The notes below the pieces were generated by a model that saw only the letters and a program-made list of their open reading frames with translations, had not been told where the DNA came from and made no database searches. The position numbers were made by a program, and so were the translations under genes. Shown here one piece after another: positions 24,861 to 37,424 of a stretch of 64,000 nt of DNA. The DNA comes from Diplosphaera chodatii (lineage: Eukaryota; Chlorophyta; Trebouxiophyceae; Prasiolales; Stichococcaceae): contig JAALGY010000061.1 of the NCBI GenBank assembly GCA_032358165.1, positions 496,001 to 560,000 of the forward strand. Direction: 5' to 3'. Position 1 is the stretch's first letter. Each line of letters begins with the position of its first letter.

Positions 24861-26131
24861 CGCCACTGGGCGGCACCACCTGTTCTGCAGCAGCCGCCGC
24901 CCAATGCGCTGCCTGTGCAATAGGCGCACACATGGGACCGTGCTGACATGAGTCTTCTGCTGTGGTTCATGAGTGGAACAAGCACACAAGAATCGATGCA
25001 CGGCACATGAACAAGCAGACGGTCAGCCAGCGAACTGTGCTGATGGATCATCAGGTTCTCCGCTGTTGAACCATAGAGGATGGTGTTGGCGGAAGGGAGG
25101 GACTCTCTGCAGCTATGCTCCACCTGTGCAGCAGCGGCTGGCCGTCCGGCCGTCGTGCTGGGCTGCGGCGCTCGACGCCAGACAGTGCTGTGGCGCTTCC
25201 GTTATAGGGCAGGCCACGCAGCGACCGCCCGGGAGAGCTGCCCTTGTCCGCTGCCATGCTGAGTATTCACGGCTGCGGTCGCTCGGCTGGCACCGGCTCC
25301 GTTCTCAGACTGCACGGTCAGGCCAGCACCTGCACGTCGGAGCGGCACGTCAGAACTGGGAAAGACCTGGCAGAGACGTTGGGAGTGTTACCCAGCACAA
25401 GTCAGCCCAGCGGGTGCCGTCCAGCTGGCGCGCTTGCTCAACACCATGCAACCAGACAGCAGCAGACGGACAGCTTGCAGCAGAACACAGCTGCATCTCC
25501 TCAGATCAGACTGGCGTCTACGAAGACGTCTCCTATGCTGATGCTCGGCGTTACACCAATGCCATTTGACCAGTCCCCACCTGTCAGCCCATCCTCTGGT
25601 GCATTATCTTGTGTAACGCATTGCGAGAGTACGGGTGACTGTATGCAGTGCCAATACAGCACACATCAAGGCAGACCAGGCCAAATAGCTAAGCTGTACT
25701 TCGGGCTGCTGACTGCTGCACTCCAAGATGGTAACACTTGATTGCAATGGCGCCTGCCGTAATGTATTGGTGACACTGACGCACGCGATCAAACGCAACC
25801 GGAGTGATGCTGCTGTTGACAAGTGGAGTCTCTGCACCTCAATCGGCATTGATCTGCATGCAATTTGCAACATGAATGCAGTGCACGTGCGCCCCAACTC
25901 GCTCCAGGGGGCTTGTTTGACTCGCCATTTACCCATCTAAGCCAGCACACAGCCCTACTGGCTTACTGCCAGCTTCATATTCTCACAGCTAGATACCAGG
26001 CCACAAGGCTGTCTCTGCATGTCTCGGCCGACAGCTGCGCAGTCCACAGGGCGCCAGTGGTGGGCCAGACCAGTGCACAATGCGTGACACTGTGTGCTAG
26101 AGGTACAACCGACATGCGCCTCTGCCGACTG
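24861..26131. other. Region between GT92 copy 2 and CHMP1
   Basis: About 1.27 kb. Expected to hold the promoter/5' UTR of GT92 copy 2 and the 3' UTR of CHMP1. Open frames are present but none is recognised as a gene. Confidence 0.35.
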
Positions 26132-27579
26132 CTATCGGCCCTTCAGCTCCGCCAGCCGCTTGGTGAGGTCGCTGTCGGCGTCCACAGCGGCTGCGGGCGC
26201 CTTTTGTGCCGGTGCCGCGGCGGCGTTGGGTAATCCCAATGACACCTCCAAGCCGTGCTCATCCTGCGGCATAGTAGCGGACGCATTCAATGCGGGACAG
26301 CGCCCGTGCAGAGAAGCACGTAGTGTGGTGGATGCCCGGCTGTGGCACAGGCAGGGCCAGGGGCCTGTAACACGGCTGAACACAGTAAGCTATGCTGCCC
26401 ACACATGCAGGTCAGCCTGCAGACATTGAGTGTGCTACGCACCGCGACTTGCTGCATGAGGAGGTTGACATCATCCTCTGGCGTTGACAGCACCGCTTGA
26501 TTTGACATGGCGCTCTCGACGAATTCCGTCTGCACGTCCAGCGACTCGAACTGCCGCTCGAATGTGTCCATGGTCTGCATCGGAATTTCAGGCAGGTCAG
26601 TTGCGAACATATTCCTCGGCATCACATGCTGCCAGCACGTGCAACAATCTGCGAAGGCAATCATGAGGATCCCGACCTCTGCCATCTTCTCAAGGTTGTT
26701 GCCAGCGAGTGACCGCTCTAGCGACCCCACGATGTTGACCATGCTGCGGTTCACCGTCTGCATCTTTGCCTGCAGGTAGGAATGATGAGCAGTGTTGCAA
26801 TGCTCTTGTCTGACGGTTGCCCCATTTGATACCGCATACACCTTGCGGACGACTGCTCCGCCATGGTCGAGGGTTAATGTTCCACAGGACATGAACAAGC
26901 AGGTGCTGCACTGCAAAAGCAGGCCATACAGTGCAGCTGTTGACACACCTGGGTGTCCAACCGGCTGACCACGGCATCCAAGCGGCTGCCAAGGCGCAGA
27001 TAGTTGAGTGCCTCGTTCTTTTTGCGGATTGCATTCTGCACCATGTCAGGAAACTTGTAAGGCCTGATCAACGCACACGAGAGGCATGCAGCTGGTACGC
27101 AACTCATCCTGCGGCTGCGTATGCTTGTTGCAACACTCAAAGCGCAGGACTGACCTGCGCGTAGATCTTTGCATTGTCGATCTGGCCTTTCTCGATGGCC
27201 TTCTTCACCTGCAGACATGGGCAACAGCGTCCATGTAGCTCGTGAATAATTCCGTCTGGCTTGTCTTAGACCAAATGTATGCCAAACTGCTGCTGCATGC
27301 CTTGTGAGCACCTTGAGCTTCTCGGCTTTCTCATCCTTCTCCGCCTTCTTGGAGGCCCGGACCAGCTGCTTTGAGGTGAAGCTGCAACCATGATGTGATG
27401 TCAGGACACAGCAGTATGCAGGTAATGTCATTGAAAGCGATGAAGCTGCGGTTGGGCCCTAGAGCCGTGCACTGCTGACAATGTGCAGCAGTAGATGCTG
27501 GCCTCCTGAGCAGAGACGAAACGGTGCTGCACGCTCACCGCAGGTTGAATATCTGCTCCTGTAGACGCCTGTCTCCCAT
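26132..27579 (-). CDS. CHMP1: ESCRT-III subunit CHMP1 (Did2/Vps46)
   Basis: Seven exons, all in phase: 27579-27539, 27381-27312, 27208-27155, 27035-26949, 26769-26677, 26574-26443, 26263-26132; 202 residues, the usual size. CHMP1 is a late-acting ESCRT-III protein in membrane scission at multivesicular bodies and, in plants, in sorting of plasma-membrane proteins. It begins [14 protein letters not shown] and continues with the basic helix [20 protein letters not shown], then [38 protein letters not shown], and [17 protein letters not shown]. The C-terminus [11 protein letters not shown] fits the MIM1 motif that binds the MIT domains of Vps4 and LIP5. It starts about 620 bases from the divergent TPR gene. 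Confidence 0.95.
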
Positions 27580-28202
27580 ACTGACGTCGGCAATTGGCTG
27601 TTGGGCACCGCCCTATCAGGCGTCACAGTACCACCGGAATGCAGCACACTTGTACATGCACCGGGTCTTTATATGCAGTGGCGCGTGGTGCATCTGGCAA
27701 TGCCAGCAGCTGCAACACCGTCGCACAGATGGGCCGGATGCTTGGGATAGGTGCAAGTGCTACTCAGCGCGCTGCGTCAATGATGGCCTGCTGGCGCGCG
27801 GAAACTTGCAGCCAGGTGTGCCTGCAGCAGCAAGGGCTACTGTATCCCAGCAACACGCTGATGCAACTTTTGTAGCCGGATCGCAGTGTGTGTGCGGATC
27901 TTGCGTCAAGGATGTGCACAGATCACTTGACCTCTCTCCGGGCAGCTAACAGGAGTGACCGTTGCAGGAAACTCAATGTGGGATATTCTGAGCACCGAAC
28001 TCTCAAGCAAATCATTGATAGCACCGCAGAGCCTGCGCTCGCAAAGTGATGACGTTTCTGACACATGCTCCAACATGTTTGGATGCGTGCAGTGAGCTTC
28101 GCAGCCTTCGCTGCATTTGATAGCTTGCGTAGTGAATCCTGATTTTACCACTGACGTTCTGTTGGTTTGGCTCAACTCACCTTGCGCTGCGCTGGAGCTG
28201 CA
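27580..28202. other. Divergent upstream region of CHMP1 and the TPR gene
   Basis: About 620 bases between two divergent start codons; no coding exon recognised. It presumably holds both promoters. Confidence 0.4.
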
Positions 28203-29273
28203 ATGTCAATATCCTGCCCACACTTGGACCATGCACCAGTCGCCTCATCCAGATCGCAGCGACTCGTTTGCCCGCTGCACCCCTGCAAGAAGAGCACATT
28301 GACTGCTGCAGCACGGTGGGCAGCATTCGCGCCGTTCGCGTCTGCCAGCACAGCCGCGCCGCTTCGCTCGAGCCCGGCGCACAGCCCACGGCAGCGCACA
28401 AGCGGCTTCGCCACAGCAGCAGAGAGCCCGCAGAGCACCAGCAGCAGTGGCAGGAGCAGCGGCAGCGAGCCGCAGCTTGCTGCCGACGCCATCTCGGCTG
28501 GGCTGAAGGCCTACCAAAGCGGAGATACGGAGGGCGCGCTCGACTTGTTCCAGCAGGCGCTGACGCTGCCCGGCACAGGCTTTAAACGCTACAGGTGCTC
28601 GTACGTATGGAATAGCTAATAGACATGATCGTGTTGACTCTCACATGCCTGTGGAAACGCTGAGCAGGCTTTCATGATCAGACTCATCGGCCCTGTATCG
28701 TGAATTGGCGTGTGAGGGGCTTGTGTACGATACAACTGGAACATTTGCATGCTGACCCGCAGGGACAAGCCGCGGGAGGCCAGTGACGAGGAGAAGCAGG
28801 CCGCGCTGTACAACACGGCCTGCTGCCTGGGCGCCATGGGCAACACGCAGGTGCTAACCTCCTCCATGACATGCAAAGATAATCGTCTTGTCGTGTTGCA
28901 GCCGCGGCGCAGCGCGTCGGCACGCTAACCGCAGATCAATTTGCCTGCTTCACCCTACAGGATGGCTTGAAGGCGGTTGCAGGGGCGCTGGAGGCAGGCT
29001 ACACTGACTACACCCAGGTACCCAACCAGCTGCGCCACCAGCTTGAGTCTCCCACCTTGCTTCCGGATGCTTGCACCTTGTGCTCACAGTGCAGCCAATG
29101 GATCCGCGCTGCGCCGGCTGCGTGTGTCCTGCAATGCTGACGTGATGCACTTGCAGCTGCGGCGGGATCCGGACCTGGCGCCGCTGCGGGAGACCGACAA
29201 GTTCGAGGGCCTGCTCAAGCGCTTTGAGCCGGGCGGCTTCTTGGGGCCGCTGCTGAAGGGCTTTGGCGGCTGA
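28203..29273 (+). CDS. Small TPR-like protein, probably plastid or mitochondrial
   Basis: Four exons in phase: 28203-28594, 28763-28850, 28961-29017, 29157-29273; 217 residues. Residues 1 to about 90 are rich in Ser, Ala and Arg with few acidic residues (for example KKSTLTAAARWAAFAPFASA), as in an organelle transit peptide. The mature part has a TPR helix pair, AISAGLKAYQSGDTEGALDL followed by FQQALTL, then EKQAALYNTACCLGAMGN and GLKAVAGALEAGYTDY, and ends LKRFEPGGFLGPLLKGFGG. This pattern (TPR, then a D-x-D-L-x-x-L-R segment) resembles the small plastid TPR proteins of plants and algae. The molecular role is unknown. Confidence 0.85.
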
Positions 29274-29617
29274 TCTGGCGTTGAGCAGGTGTTGAGGAGC
29301 AGGAAAGTTGCCAGCACGAGTAAGCCATATGTACAAGCTGAGTCACAGCATGCCTGTCGTTGGCATTCTGGACAGCGTACCATCACGTGTTTTGGCGACC
29401 ATTAGCAGCATGCTAAGTTCATGGTCATGACACAGAAGTTGTACAGAGTCCAACGCAACGGGAAGCAGTATACACAGCGATGGCTGATCGCATACATACA
29501 GGCATAATGTCACTTTCGGAGGACGAACGATCCAACCAGGGCACTGTTGCCCAAAGTGTTGGAGTAGTGCCGTTTAAGAATGCAGCTGGCTAGCCGGCTT
29601 ATCCAATATTCTCCCAG
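29274..29617. other. Convergent 3' region between the TPR gene and the beta-galactosidase
   Basis: About 340 bases between two converging genes. No coding signal seen; presumably 3' UTRs. Confidence 0.4.
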
Positions 29618-32600
29618 CTATGCAGCTACTGATTGCTGAAGCCCTGCCTTTTGGGCGATCTGTTGCAGACGGCTGCCAAGGCCCTTCTGCGGATGTGTGG
29701 CTTTGGGATATGGCTTCCACTTGCTGAAGTCCGGCTCGCTGACCAGCTGGGCTGCAGACCAGGGCAGCATCAAGAACACTCAATGACTTGCACTGCCCAC
29801 AATCTCAAAACTCAGGCGCAAGAGCGTCGCCAGCAATGACTCACATCGGACGGTGGTAAACCATGAAACATGCATGCAGGGAGCTAACTGTCTGCTGCAT
29901 GTCAGAGCATTCACCTGTGGGGCGGCTGGGGGCTGCCGTCACCTCCAGGAGCACGAGCTCGTTGTCGCCGTCCTTCAGGAGCGGCCCTGTAGCAGTGCAG
30001 GCTTGTCAGCCCGTCGTGGGAGACTGCAGCACGCCATGCGCTGCCGCACACCCTACATACAACAAGGTCAGGATACTCTTCTGTATTGAAGCAGGAAGGT
30101 CCACCTGGGATGTAGACCGTCTGCTGTGGCCCCAGCTCCGGCCAATACCATCCCAGGTTGAAGCCGTTGATGAAGGCCAGGCCCTGCATCGGATGACGGT
30201 AGCAGCTTAGCCCTGACCGCTTGATCAACCCGAGCCCGCCATGGTGCTGACTGGGGTGTGAGGCCAGCTGAATCCAGTACCGGCGGCAATGGCCGGCGTG
30301 TGATGATACCCTTGCACTCTGGTGCCAAGCCCACCTTGGAGAAGCCTGGCATCGACAGGAATGTGTCCGGGGGGTGCTCGCCGCCGCCCAGCAGGCTGCT
30401 GCCGGCCCGGAAGGTGCCCCTGCGTCACAGTGGCGCCAGGGGTATGATGAGCGTGCCCACTGCGAGGACTGCAGGACCTGGGCACAACTGCTCCTGCTGC
30501 CGAGGCTCAGCTGCGCTGCGCCGACACTTCCTTGTGGGATGTCAGCGCTAGTTCAGGCGGGTGTGGACCTGCAGCCAGACTGTCACCTGTAGAACGCCGG
30601 GCCGCCGCGCAGCGGGATGCTGCTGCTGCTGGCTGCGGCTGCGTCATCGCCAGTCGTGGCGACGTCTTCAAAGGCAATTGGAGACAGGTCCTCCAGCTGC
30701 AGCGGCGACACGCGCCAGCCCAGCAGTGGCTGACCTGCAACATGATCAGCACAAGCGGGTTGCTGACGATGCTGATGCGCCACTCACCTGCGCGCCCTAC
30801 TGCTAGCACACAGCTCGTGCATGAGGGTCTAGGACCAAAATGTGCATGCGTCCGGTGAAAGCCTGATCACCATTCAGCGTCACATTGCTGCTCTGCAGCT
30901 GGCCCCGGTTCTGAAGCCCCTTCGTATCCCACACGCAGCCGAAGTTGAAGCGCCCAAGCGCATGAACCGCAACATCCAATGTGGCCGGCCCTGTGCCGTT
31001 GGCCGGCAGCAGGAAGCTGACCTGTGGGCAGCAACGGCGGTCCTTGTTACTTTCAGGGAGCATCTGTCAGGAAGACTTGCATTGTACTCGACAAACACAG
31101 CATCATCTGCCCACACCATTGAGATTGCTGACGACCTTTTCACCAACAAGTCACCTTTGCAGAGTGGTCTCGGTCTGTGATACCTACCAGCTGCCCATCT
31201 ATGAACACCTGCACTGGCGCCAACTGATACCTCACCACTCAATTGTTCATTTGACAAGCCCGGGCAGTAAGAACAGATGAGCTGCTGAGAGTTGGTGCAT
31301 GCCTGGGCAAAGTCGTGTGGCGGTGCTCCTAGGTCCAGGGTGTACGCACTATCTCTGGCACTCAGCGTCTCATTACTCAGCTCTATGCTGTAAACGATCA
31401 CCCCGCCCCTGCAACATTCGTGATTTGCATCACACACCCACAACACCAAAGCGACAAACCTACTCAGCAGCATGGAAGCTGTATATCACTGCAGTTTGTC
31501 AGTAGCATATCATGACAGCATGTTAGGTGATAAACCTCACATCTGGCCGTACTCCTCCATGATGTCGGGCCACTTGGCGTTGACGGCGGCGGCGCCCGCC
31601 AGGCGCTGCATGTTGGCCAGCAGCGGCGCCGACTGCGTCAGGTTGACGGCGCCGTAGGCCTGGACCCGCGGCGGCGGCTGGCGCGGCGGCGGCTCCACGC
31701 CGGTGTGCTCCTGGATGGCCGCCCTGATCATCTGCAGGCACCCCCCAGCTTGTTGCTGCCGGCGCAGATACCCATGAACTTGCACTCCGCGTCAGGGTCA
31801 TGCCAACACCTTGAGCTTCCACAAGAGTCCATGGCTTGTTGGATATGGTTCGTGGGCATGAGAGAGCAGATGCCAGTTGTTGCAATGCTGCAGGTGCACC
31901 TCATATTTGTTGGGTCCCCCGATGCCGGGCTGCCCAGTGGAGCCCGCCTCACTGATGGGGCAGTCGTAGTCGTAGGACTGGATGTGCGGCATGAACTGCG
32001 CCCCCACATTGGCACCTGCAACAACACAAGATGGTGCACCGTCGACCAAACATGAATCGACTGTTCTGGTGCATGTTGTTCCACAGCGTCACACGGCCAG
32101 ATGGTGAGCTGTATGCACATCATGCAGAATGCAACAAAGGCAACCGTGTGAGGGAGAAGCCGTTATGCTGAAGAGCTTATCTTGAACATGTTCCATAGGC
32201 ATGCATCAGCTTAACAGGGTTGAACATGTGAAATGGCTCTCACCGGCCCAGTAGCCGAAGTTGCTGCCTCCATGCGCCATGTACAGGTTCACCGAGCCGG
32301 TGCCTCCGGCATAAGCTAGAATGCCCTGCGTCACAAGCATCAGGCAAGAAATGAGGATGTGGAGGACTGGGTTGCTTGTGCGAGCAACATGCGACGTGCC
32401 GTCACCACACACCTTCAGCGTGTTGACTGTCTGATCTGCACTCGTGTTGGCCATGGCTGCAGCAAAGGGAACGGCTTCTCATGTCAAATGCAAGCGTTGC
32501 TCGACTCATCCATTTGCCACTGCAATTGACCCAAGATGCAGTAGGTGTCTAGACGCATAGTCAGGCCCCCACCTTCGCCCCAGTGTGTCAGCCACCCAGT

Positions 32601-34492
32601 GCTGCAGGACAGAATGTCAAGTTCAGCGGTCAAAAGCCGGCGCACACGTGCAGCTGGCATGCGGAGGGTGAGCAGCAGCACATGCATTAACTTGTGCTTA
32701 TCAGACTCACTAGTACTCGCTGCAGAATGGGGGGGACTTCCCCCGCGCATTCATTGCCTTTTGCGCAAGGAACGCAAAGTGCAGCTGCATGCATTCGCAG
32801 CACCCATTGGCCTCAGCTGTCACCGTTGCTTGCTAAGTGGGGATGCATATAGCGTGGCCAGCAAAATGAGACACGTCAAGCAAGCACTTCACCTGCAGCC
32901 ACCCTGCACCAAAGTCCACGACCCTGCACGACAGGGACATACCCGTTTCAACAGAGTGCAACCATCAATATGCAGATTCCAACAAGGTGTCGTGACTAGG
33001 AAATAAGCTTCAGTGTCGGGCACATTGTTGTGAGGGTGTGGACGCACGTGTAGACCTCCTCGCCATAGATGGACCCTTTAGGCGCAATAGCCGGCGGGTC
33101 AGTGGTGTACAGTATCGTGGCATTGCCGAGATGCTGCCGCGCAGTCGCTGCCAGATGCCGCAGGTACGGCTTGCTGCTGCAGCAGAACCCATACTCGTTC
33201 TCTATCTGCAAGCACGTGGGCAGCCAGGAGTCCGATTTGCATACTGTAAGGTTACACTGCCATCCAGCAGCCTATTCGTATGCCTGTACGCTGGCTCCCA
33301 ATGTACTGCACAACACAATATCAGGCCCCAGCGTTCTGCAGATGTAGTAGGCGTTGCACCTACCTGCACCATGACGATGGGGCCGCCGTTGCGGTACAGC
33401 AGCGGCTCCATGCGCGGGAGCAGCTCCCCCCACCAGGCGTCCACTGCCGCCAGGTAGTCTGGATCGTCGGACCGCAGCTTCATGTTGCGCCCACCCTTGA
33501 CCTGAAACCAGAGACGCTCACAAGTGACGTGGATGTCGTGCTGACACAATTCGGCGCTTTTGGTGTCTGAGACACCTGGCAGTGATACACTATCCACATC
33601 TTGCCCACTTCGAACCCTGCTAAAGAGGCTGCGCCCTTGATTGCACAGCACACCAGCCGAGCGGCCTCATACGGTGCTGTGCAGCACCTTCGACGATGCC
33701 AGCCAGTAGGGAAAGCCGCCAAAGTCCCACTCCGCGCAGATGTAGGGCCCCGGCCGCAGCAGCACCAGCAGGCCCAGCTCGTGCGCGATGCCGAGGAAGC
33801 CCTCCAGATCACCGAACCCCTCCCAGTTGAAGTGCCCAAGCTCCGGCTCATGCAGGTTCCATGGCACGTACAGCTGCAACAGACATTCAAGATTCGGTGA
33901 CGCTGCCAGCATGGTCCCACCATCTTGTGATGCATTGCGATGGACACAGTAGGGTGCGCTTGCAATGTGTAGTTGACATGCGCACCTGTATGGCATTGAG
34001 GCCCATGCTCTGCACCCGCAGCAGGCGGTCGCGCCAGTACGCCGGATGGATGCGGTTATAGTGGATGCTGCACAAGCAGGCATGAGTGTGTTACGGCGCA
34101 GACCATCTCCCCGTGCACAATGGCTAAGCGCGAGGTGTGTAGGTTGGCAATCTATCCCGTTTGCATACTCACTGACGGTCTGTATGATTTACAAGCTCAC
34201 AAAGCATATGCAAGCTATATCACGTGCAGAGGCTGACGCTTGCAAGAGTCACTTGCCTTCCTGAGATGATCTGGACTGGCGTCCCATCCCTGACGAAGCG
34301 ATCGTTAGCAATGGTGAACGTGCCACTCAAGTCGTCCTTCGGTACATTCACAGGAGCTTTTGTTGTTGATGCATAGGCCAGCACCGCCAGCAGCGCAAGG
34401 AGCAAGCCTGCCGTCGACAAGCTCCATTTCCGAGACGGAGTTTTCTGCACAGGAAGCAGCGGCCGGCGCATGGCGGCTTGATCGGGCTCCAT
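29618..34492 (-). CDS. GH35 beta-galactosidase with N-terminal membrane anchor
   Basis: Twenty exons, all in phase: 34492-34257, 34067-33986, 33873-33673, 33501-33364, 33205-33048, 32923-32893, 32784-32711, 32601-32573, 32456-32413, 32325-32244, 32015-31900, 31731-31541, 31408-31303, 31208-31188, 31021-30871, 30734-30587, 30419-30335, 30183-30105, 29986-29915, 29751-29618; 725 residues. It should release terminal beta-galactose from wall or secreted glycans. A membrane segment, [13 protein letters not shown], lies near residue 40, so it is a signal anchor into the secretory pathway. GH35 motifs are [54 protein letters not shown] with the acid/base Glu, and GWLTHWGE with the nucleophile Glu. 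C-terminal jelly-roll motifs are [11 protein letters not shown] and [18 protein letters not shown]. The first intron and the one after 31303 use GC donors. Confidence 0.95.
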
Positions 34493-34838
34493 GCTAGGCG
34501 TCGCTGTGCAGCGCTGCACAATTGTACAATGCAGTGAAGCAAACTGGAGGATTTCCTGTGCTGCTGACTGGATTGCTACCTTGTCAGTCAGTTGTCTGAC
34601 AGTGTGGACGTCAAAGCTCGATCACCAAGTCCGCAACGCCGCGGGTACATTGCTGCACTCTTAGTCGGCGAAGGCTGTTCTAGTGAAAGCATATGGCACT
34701 TTTGGATCGACACTTGCGTTGCGTTCAGCAACCAGCGGCCAGCACCTCTAGACACACTTGGTGCAGGCCTTCTCGATAGCATTCACGCCTCTCCACTCGA
34801 GTAGCAACGCGTTCTGCGGGCTGCTCTCCACTCGACAG
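34493..34838. promoter_or_regulatory. Compact divergent promoter region, beta-galactosidase and mTERF-like gene
   Basis: Only about 350 bases separate the two start codons on opposite strands. No coding exon recognised. A bidirectional promoter is likely by position; no motif was identified. Confidence 0.4.
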
Positions 34839-37191
34839 ATGTCTGCCTGCTGCACGAGCTGCACGTCCACCTGGCGTCAACCAGCATGCAGCAGAGCGCC
34901 CGTCTTCGCCGCTGGCAGGCTGACCAGGCAGGCATCAGCATGCAGCCAACAAGCTGATTTGATGTTTGCTCCTGCGGCGTACCAGGTACGACCGTCTCAA
35001 GTTCTTTGCAGGGTCGTGCCAGTGGCGGCACTCCCACTCACGGCTGGCCGCCAGCCGCGGTTGCAGCAGCCACAAGCTGCGGCTGAGGAGGTCTCGTCCA
35101 GTGAGCTGTCCTTGCTGCGGAGGCCAGTGCTGGACGGTGTGCCGAAGGTCGAGGCAGTGCCCTGGAACAAACAGACAGAGGCGCGCGCACTGGGACACCG
35201 CATCTCACCATGCTGTCAGCCATCCACCTCTGTTGCAGCCAAGCGGTGAACATGCACGGTGCTCAGCGGGTCCGCGTCTGTCTGCAGCGGGACCTGTTTC
35301 ACTTCTGGGCGACGCGGGACGTGCTGCTGGACGAGGTGCTGTGGGAGACGCCGGCGCAGGCCACCGAGCAGAAGGCGCTGCGGGCGAAGCTGCGGCGCTG
35401 GGGGGCGGCCTGCGCCCGCCACCGTGACGTCGCCTTCCTCGAAAGGTGAACTCCGACGGGCCGCAGACCGCCTGCTGCGGGATCCTGGCACACTGGGAAC
35501 TGGACGTGCTGGTTGTGCCTCTATCAGCACTCAGGCTTGTGCACACGCAGGGGTGTCCCTGTCAATGCACTGGTCAATGTGCTGTCTCCGCATGCTGCTT
35601 CCACCTGGACCCTGGTCCTAGGTTGCTGTTGTATGGAACAGGCACATGGCGTCATGGGATGCAGCTGCGTCCATGATGGGCAGCAATGTTGACGTCAACA
35701 AGCTGGTCCTTGCGCGGCGCGACATTATTCAGGGGCAGCTGGACCCCGGCCGCATACTGGACAACGTGCAGCTTTTGGACAGCTGGTTTGCAGAAGCCGG
35801 AATGCAGTACCACTTGTTCCGCGCCACGACGCTGGTATGTGCATGCACCGACTCCCTGGCATGGCATTCCAGTCCAAAGGGTGCAGCGGCTGCATGCGCA
35901 GAGTATGTAAAGACGGTTGCGGTTCACGGGCAACTGCTTTGGCTCCAGGCGATGAGCTCGTCGAAGACGCTGGCAGCGCGGCTGCCACAGCTGCTGGAGT
36001 CGCTGCAGGGCCTCGTGGGCGCTGACGCAGCGGCTGCACTGGTACGAATTGTGGGTCACGGTCATGGCTGCATGTGCAGTGCTTTTGCAATGGCATGGTC
36101 TGCAACGTCTAGCTGCTTCGTCTGCAGTTGTCAGCTCTGCGTGCATCTGTGAAAAGTTGTTGTTTTGACTCAGTTGGAGGCACAGCCGGGCATCCTGGCA
36201 TGGGGCCACAAGCAGGACCTGGGCGGCCGCATAGCGGCCCTGCAGCGTCTGCACCCCGACTTCGATGCTACAACCGCAGCCTGCAGGCAAGCTGCCCAAG
36301 GACGATGCTCATGTGTGCCATCCCGGCTCCTCGCGCCATCAGGAACTCCTGTACAGCTCCCTGTAGAAGCCGTTGAAAGGCGCGGCGCACGCTCATGCTG
36401 CAAGCGGCTGCCCAGTGGATCGTGATGGAATCGAGCCGTGATCGGCACCTACGACGGCATGCAGGGCACCCCAGCTGCTGCGCGTGCGCCCTGAGCTGGT
36501 AACTGCGAGGTGGCGGGGCATCCAAGCGGCTGCCCGGCTCACCGACGAGGAAATGGTGAGGGGGGCGCGTGCTGCTGTGACCTACCATGATCCCCAGATG
36601 TCAGGTGCCGCACGTGTGGTGCGGTGTCCAAAGTAACAGGACGTGTCGACGGTTGCAGCCTCCAGAAGGGGCTTCTACCTCACTTTGTTGCAGGTTGAGC
36701 TGGCTAATTACGATCCGGCTGCGCTGGGGGCCAACCTGGAGGTGGTGCGGTGGAAGCTTGCGCTGTACCACATGTACGATCAGCAGCGCGCCAGCCGCCG
36801 GCAGCAGGGCAGCGCGGCAGCGGAGTTGGAGTCCCCTGACCGACTGCTGCAGTTCCCCTCGTGGGTGACCAATATGATCAAGTGCGGCGAGGCGCGCTTC
36901 CAGCGGCTGGAGTATCTGATCAGCGTGGGGGTGTTCGACAAGCGGGCCCACACCATCGTGAGGGAATCAGATGCCAAATTTTTGGAGCGGCATCCCGAAT
37001 TCATGTTATACCTGCAGTGGCCTGGCCCCAAGGCAGCCACTGCGCAGGGCGGCAGCGATGCCAGCATGGGTGGCGACGAAGAGACAGCTGAAGAGGATGT
37101 GGCGTCTGCCGCTGAGCAGCCCAGCATGCAAGTAGCAGCTGCTGATGTGCAAGGGGCCGAGGAACTGTCGGAAGTGTTGGCCCAAAGCTGA
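34839..37191 (+). CDS. mTERF-like protein (probable organelle gene-expression factor)
   Basis: The later exons join in phase: about 35270-35445, 35642-35834, 35949-36041, 36174-36286, 36465-36555, 36694-37191. The first exon starts at the ATG at 34839 and runs to roughly 35160-35240, but its donor and the next acceptor are uncertain. The start is Ser/Cys/Ala-rich, as in a transit peptide. The body has repeated helical units with the mTERF spacing of Pro, Leu and Arg: LPQLLESLQGLVG, QPGILAWGHKQDLGGRIAAL, and APQLLRVRPELVTARWRGIQ. LLQFPSWVTNMIKCGEARFQ, RLEYLISVGVF and ERHPEFMLYL follow, then an acidic Glu/Ala tail. mTERF proteins bind nucleic acids in mitochondria or plastids. The family call is by pattern and is moderate. 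The intron after 36286 has a GC donor (AG|GCAAGC). Confidence 0.6.
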
Positions 37192-37424
37192 CAATCGTTG
37201 GGCAGGTGGGAACGGGTCGCAGCACCAGCTTTGGTTGGGTTGAGCACTTGACACCATGCCGTTGAAGCTTCCTGACGGATGTTACAGCTATGCTTCATCT
37301 CGACCGCCTGAGACGCTGACACAACACATAGCTGCTCGCAACGTTCCCAAGTGCTGCCGGGCTGCTGTCGACACTGGCACACTGCCAAGCGTCGGCTCGC
37401 AAGCCCTTCAAATCGAGCACCCAC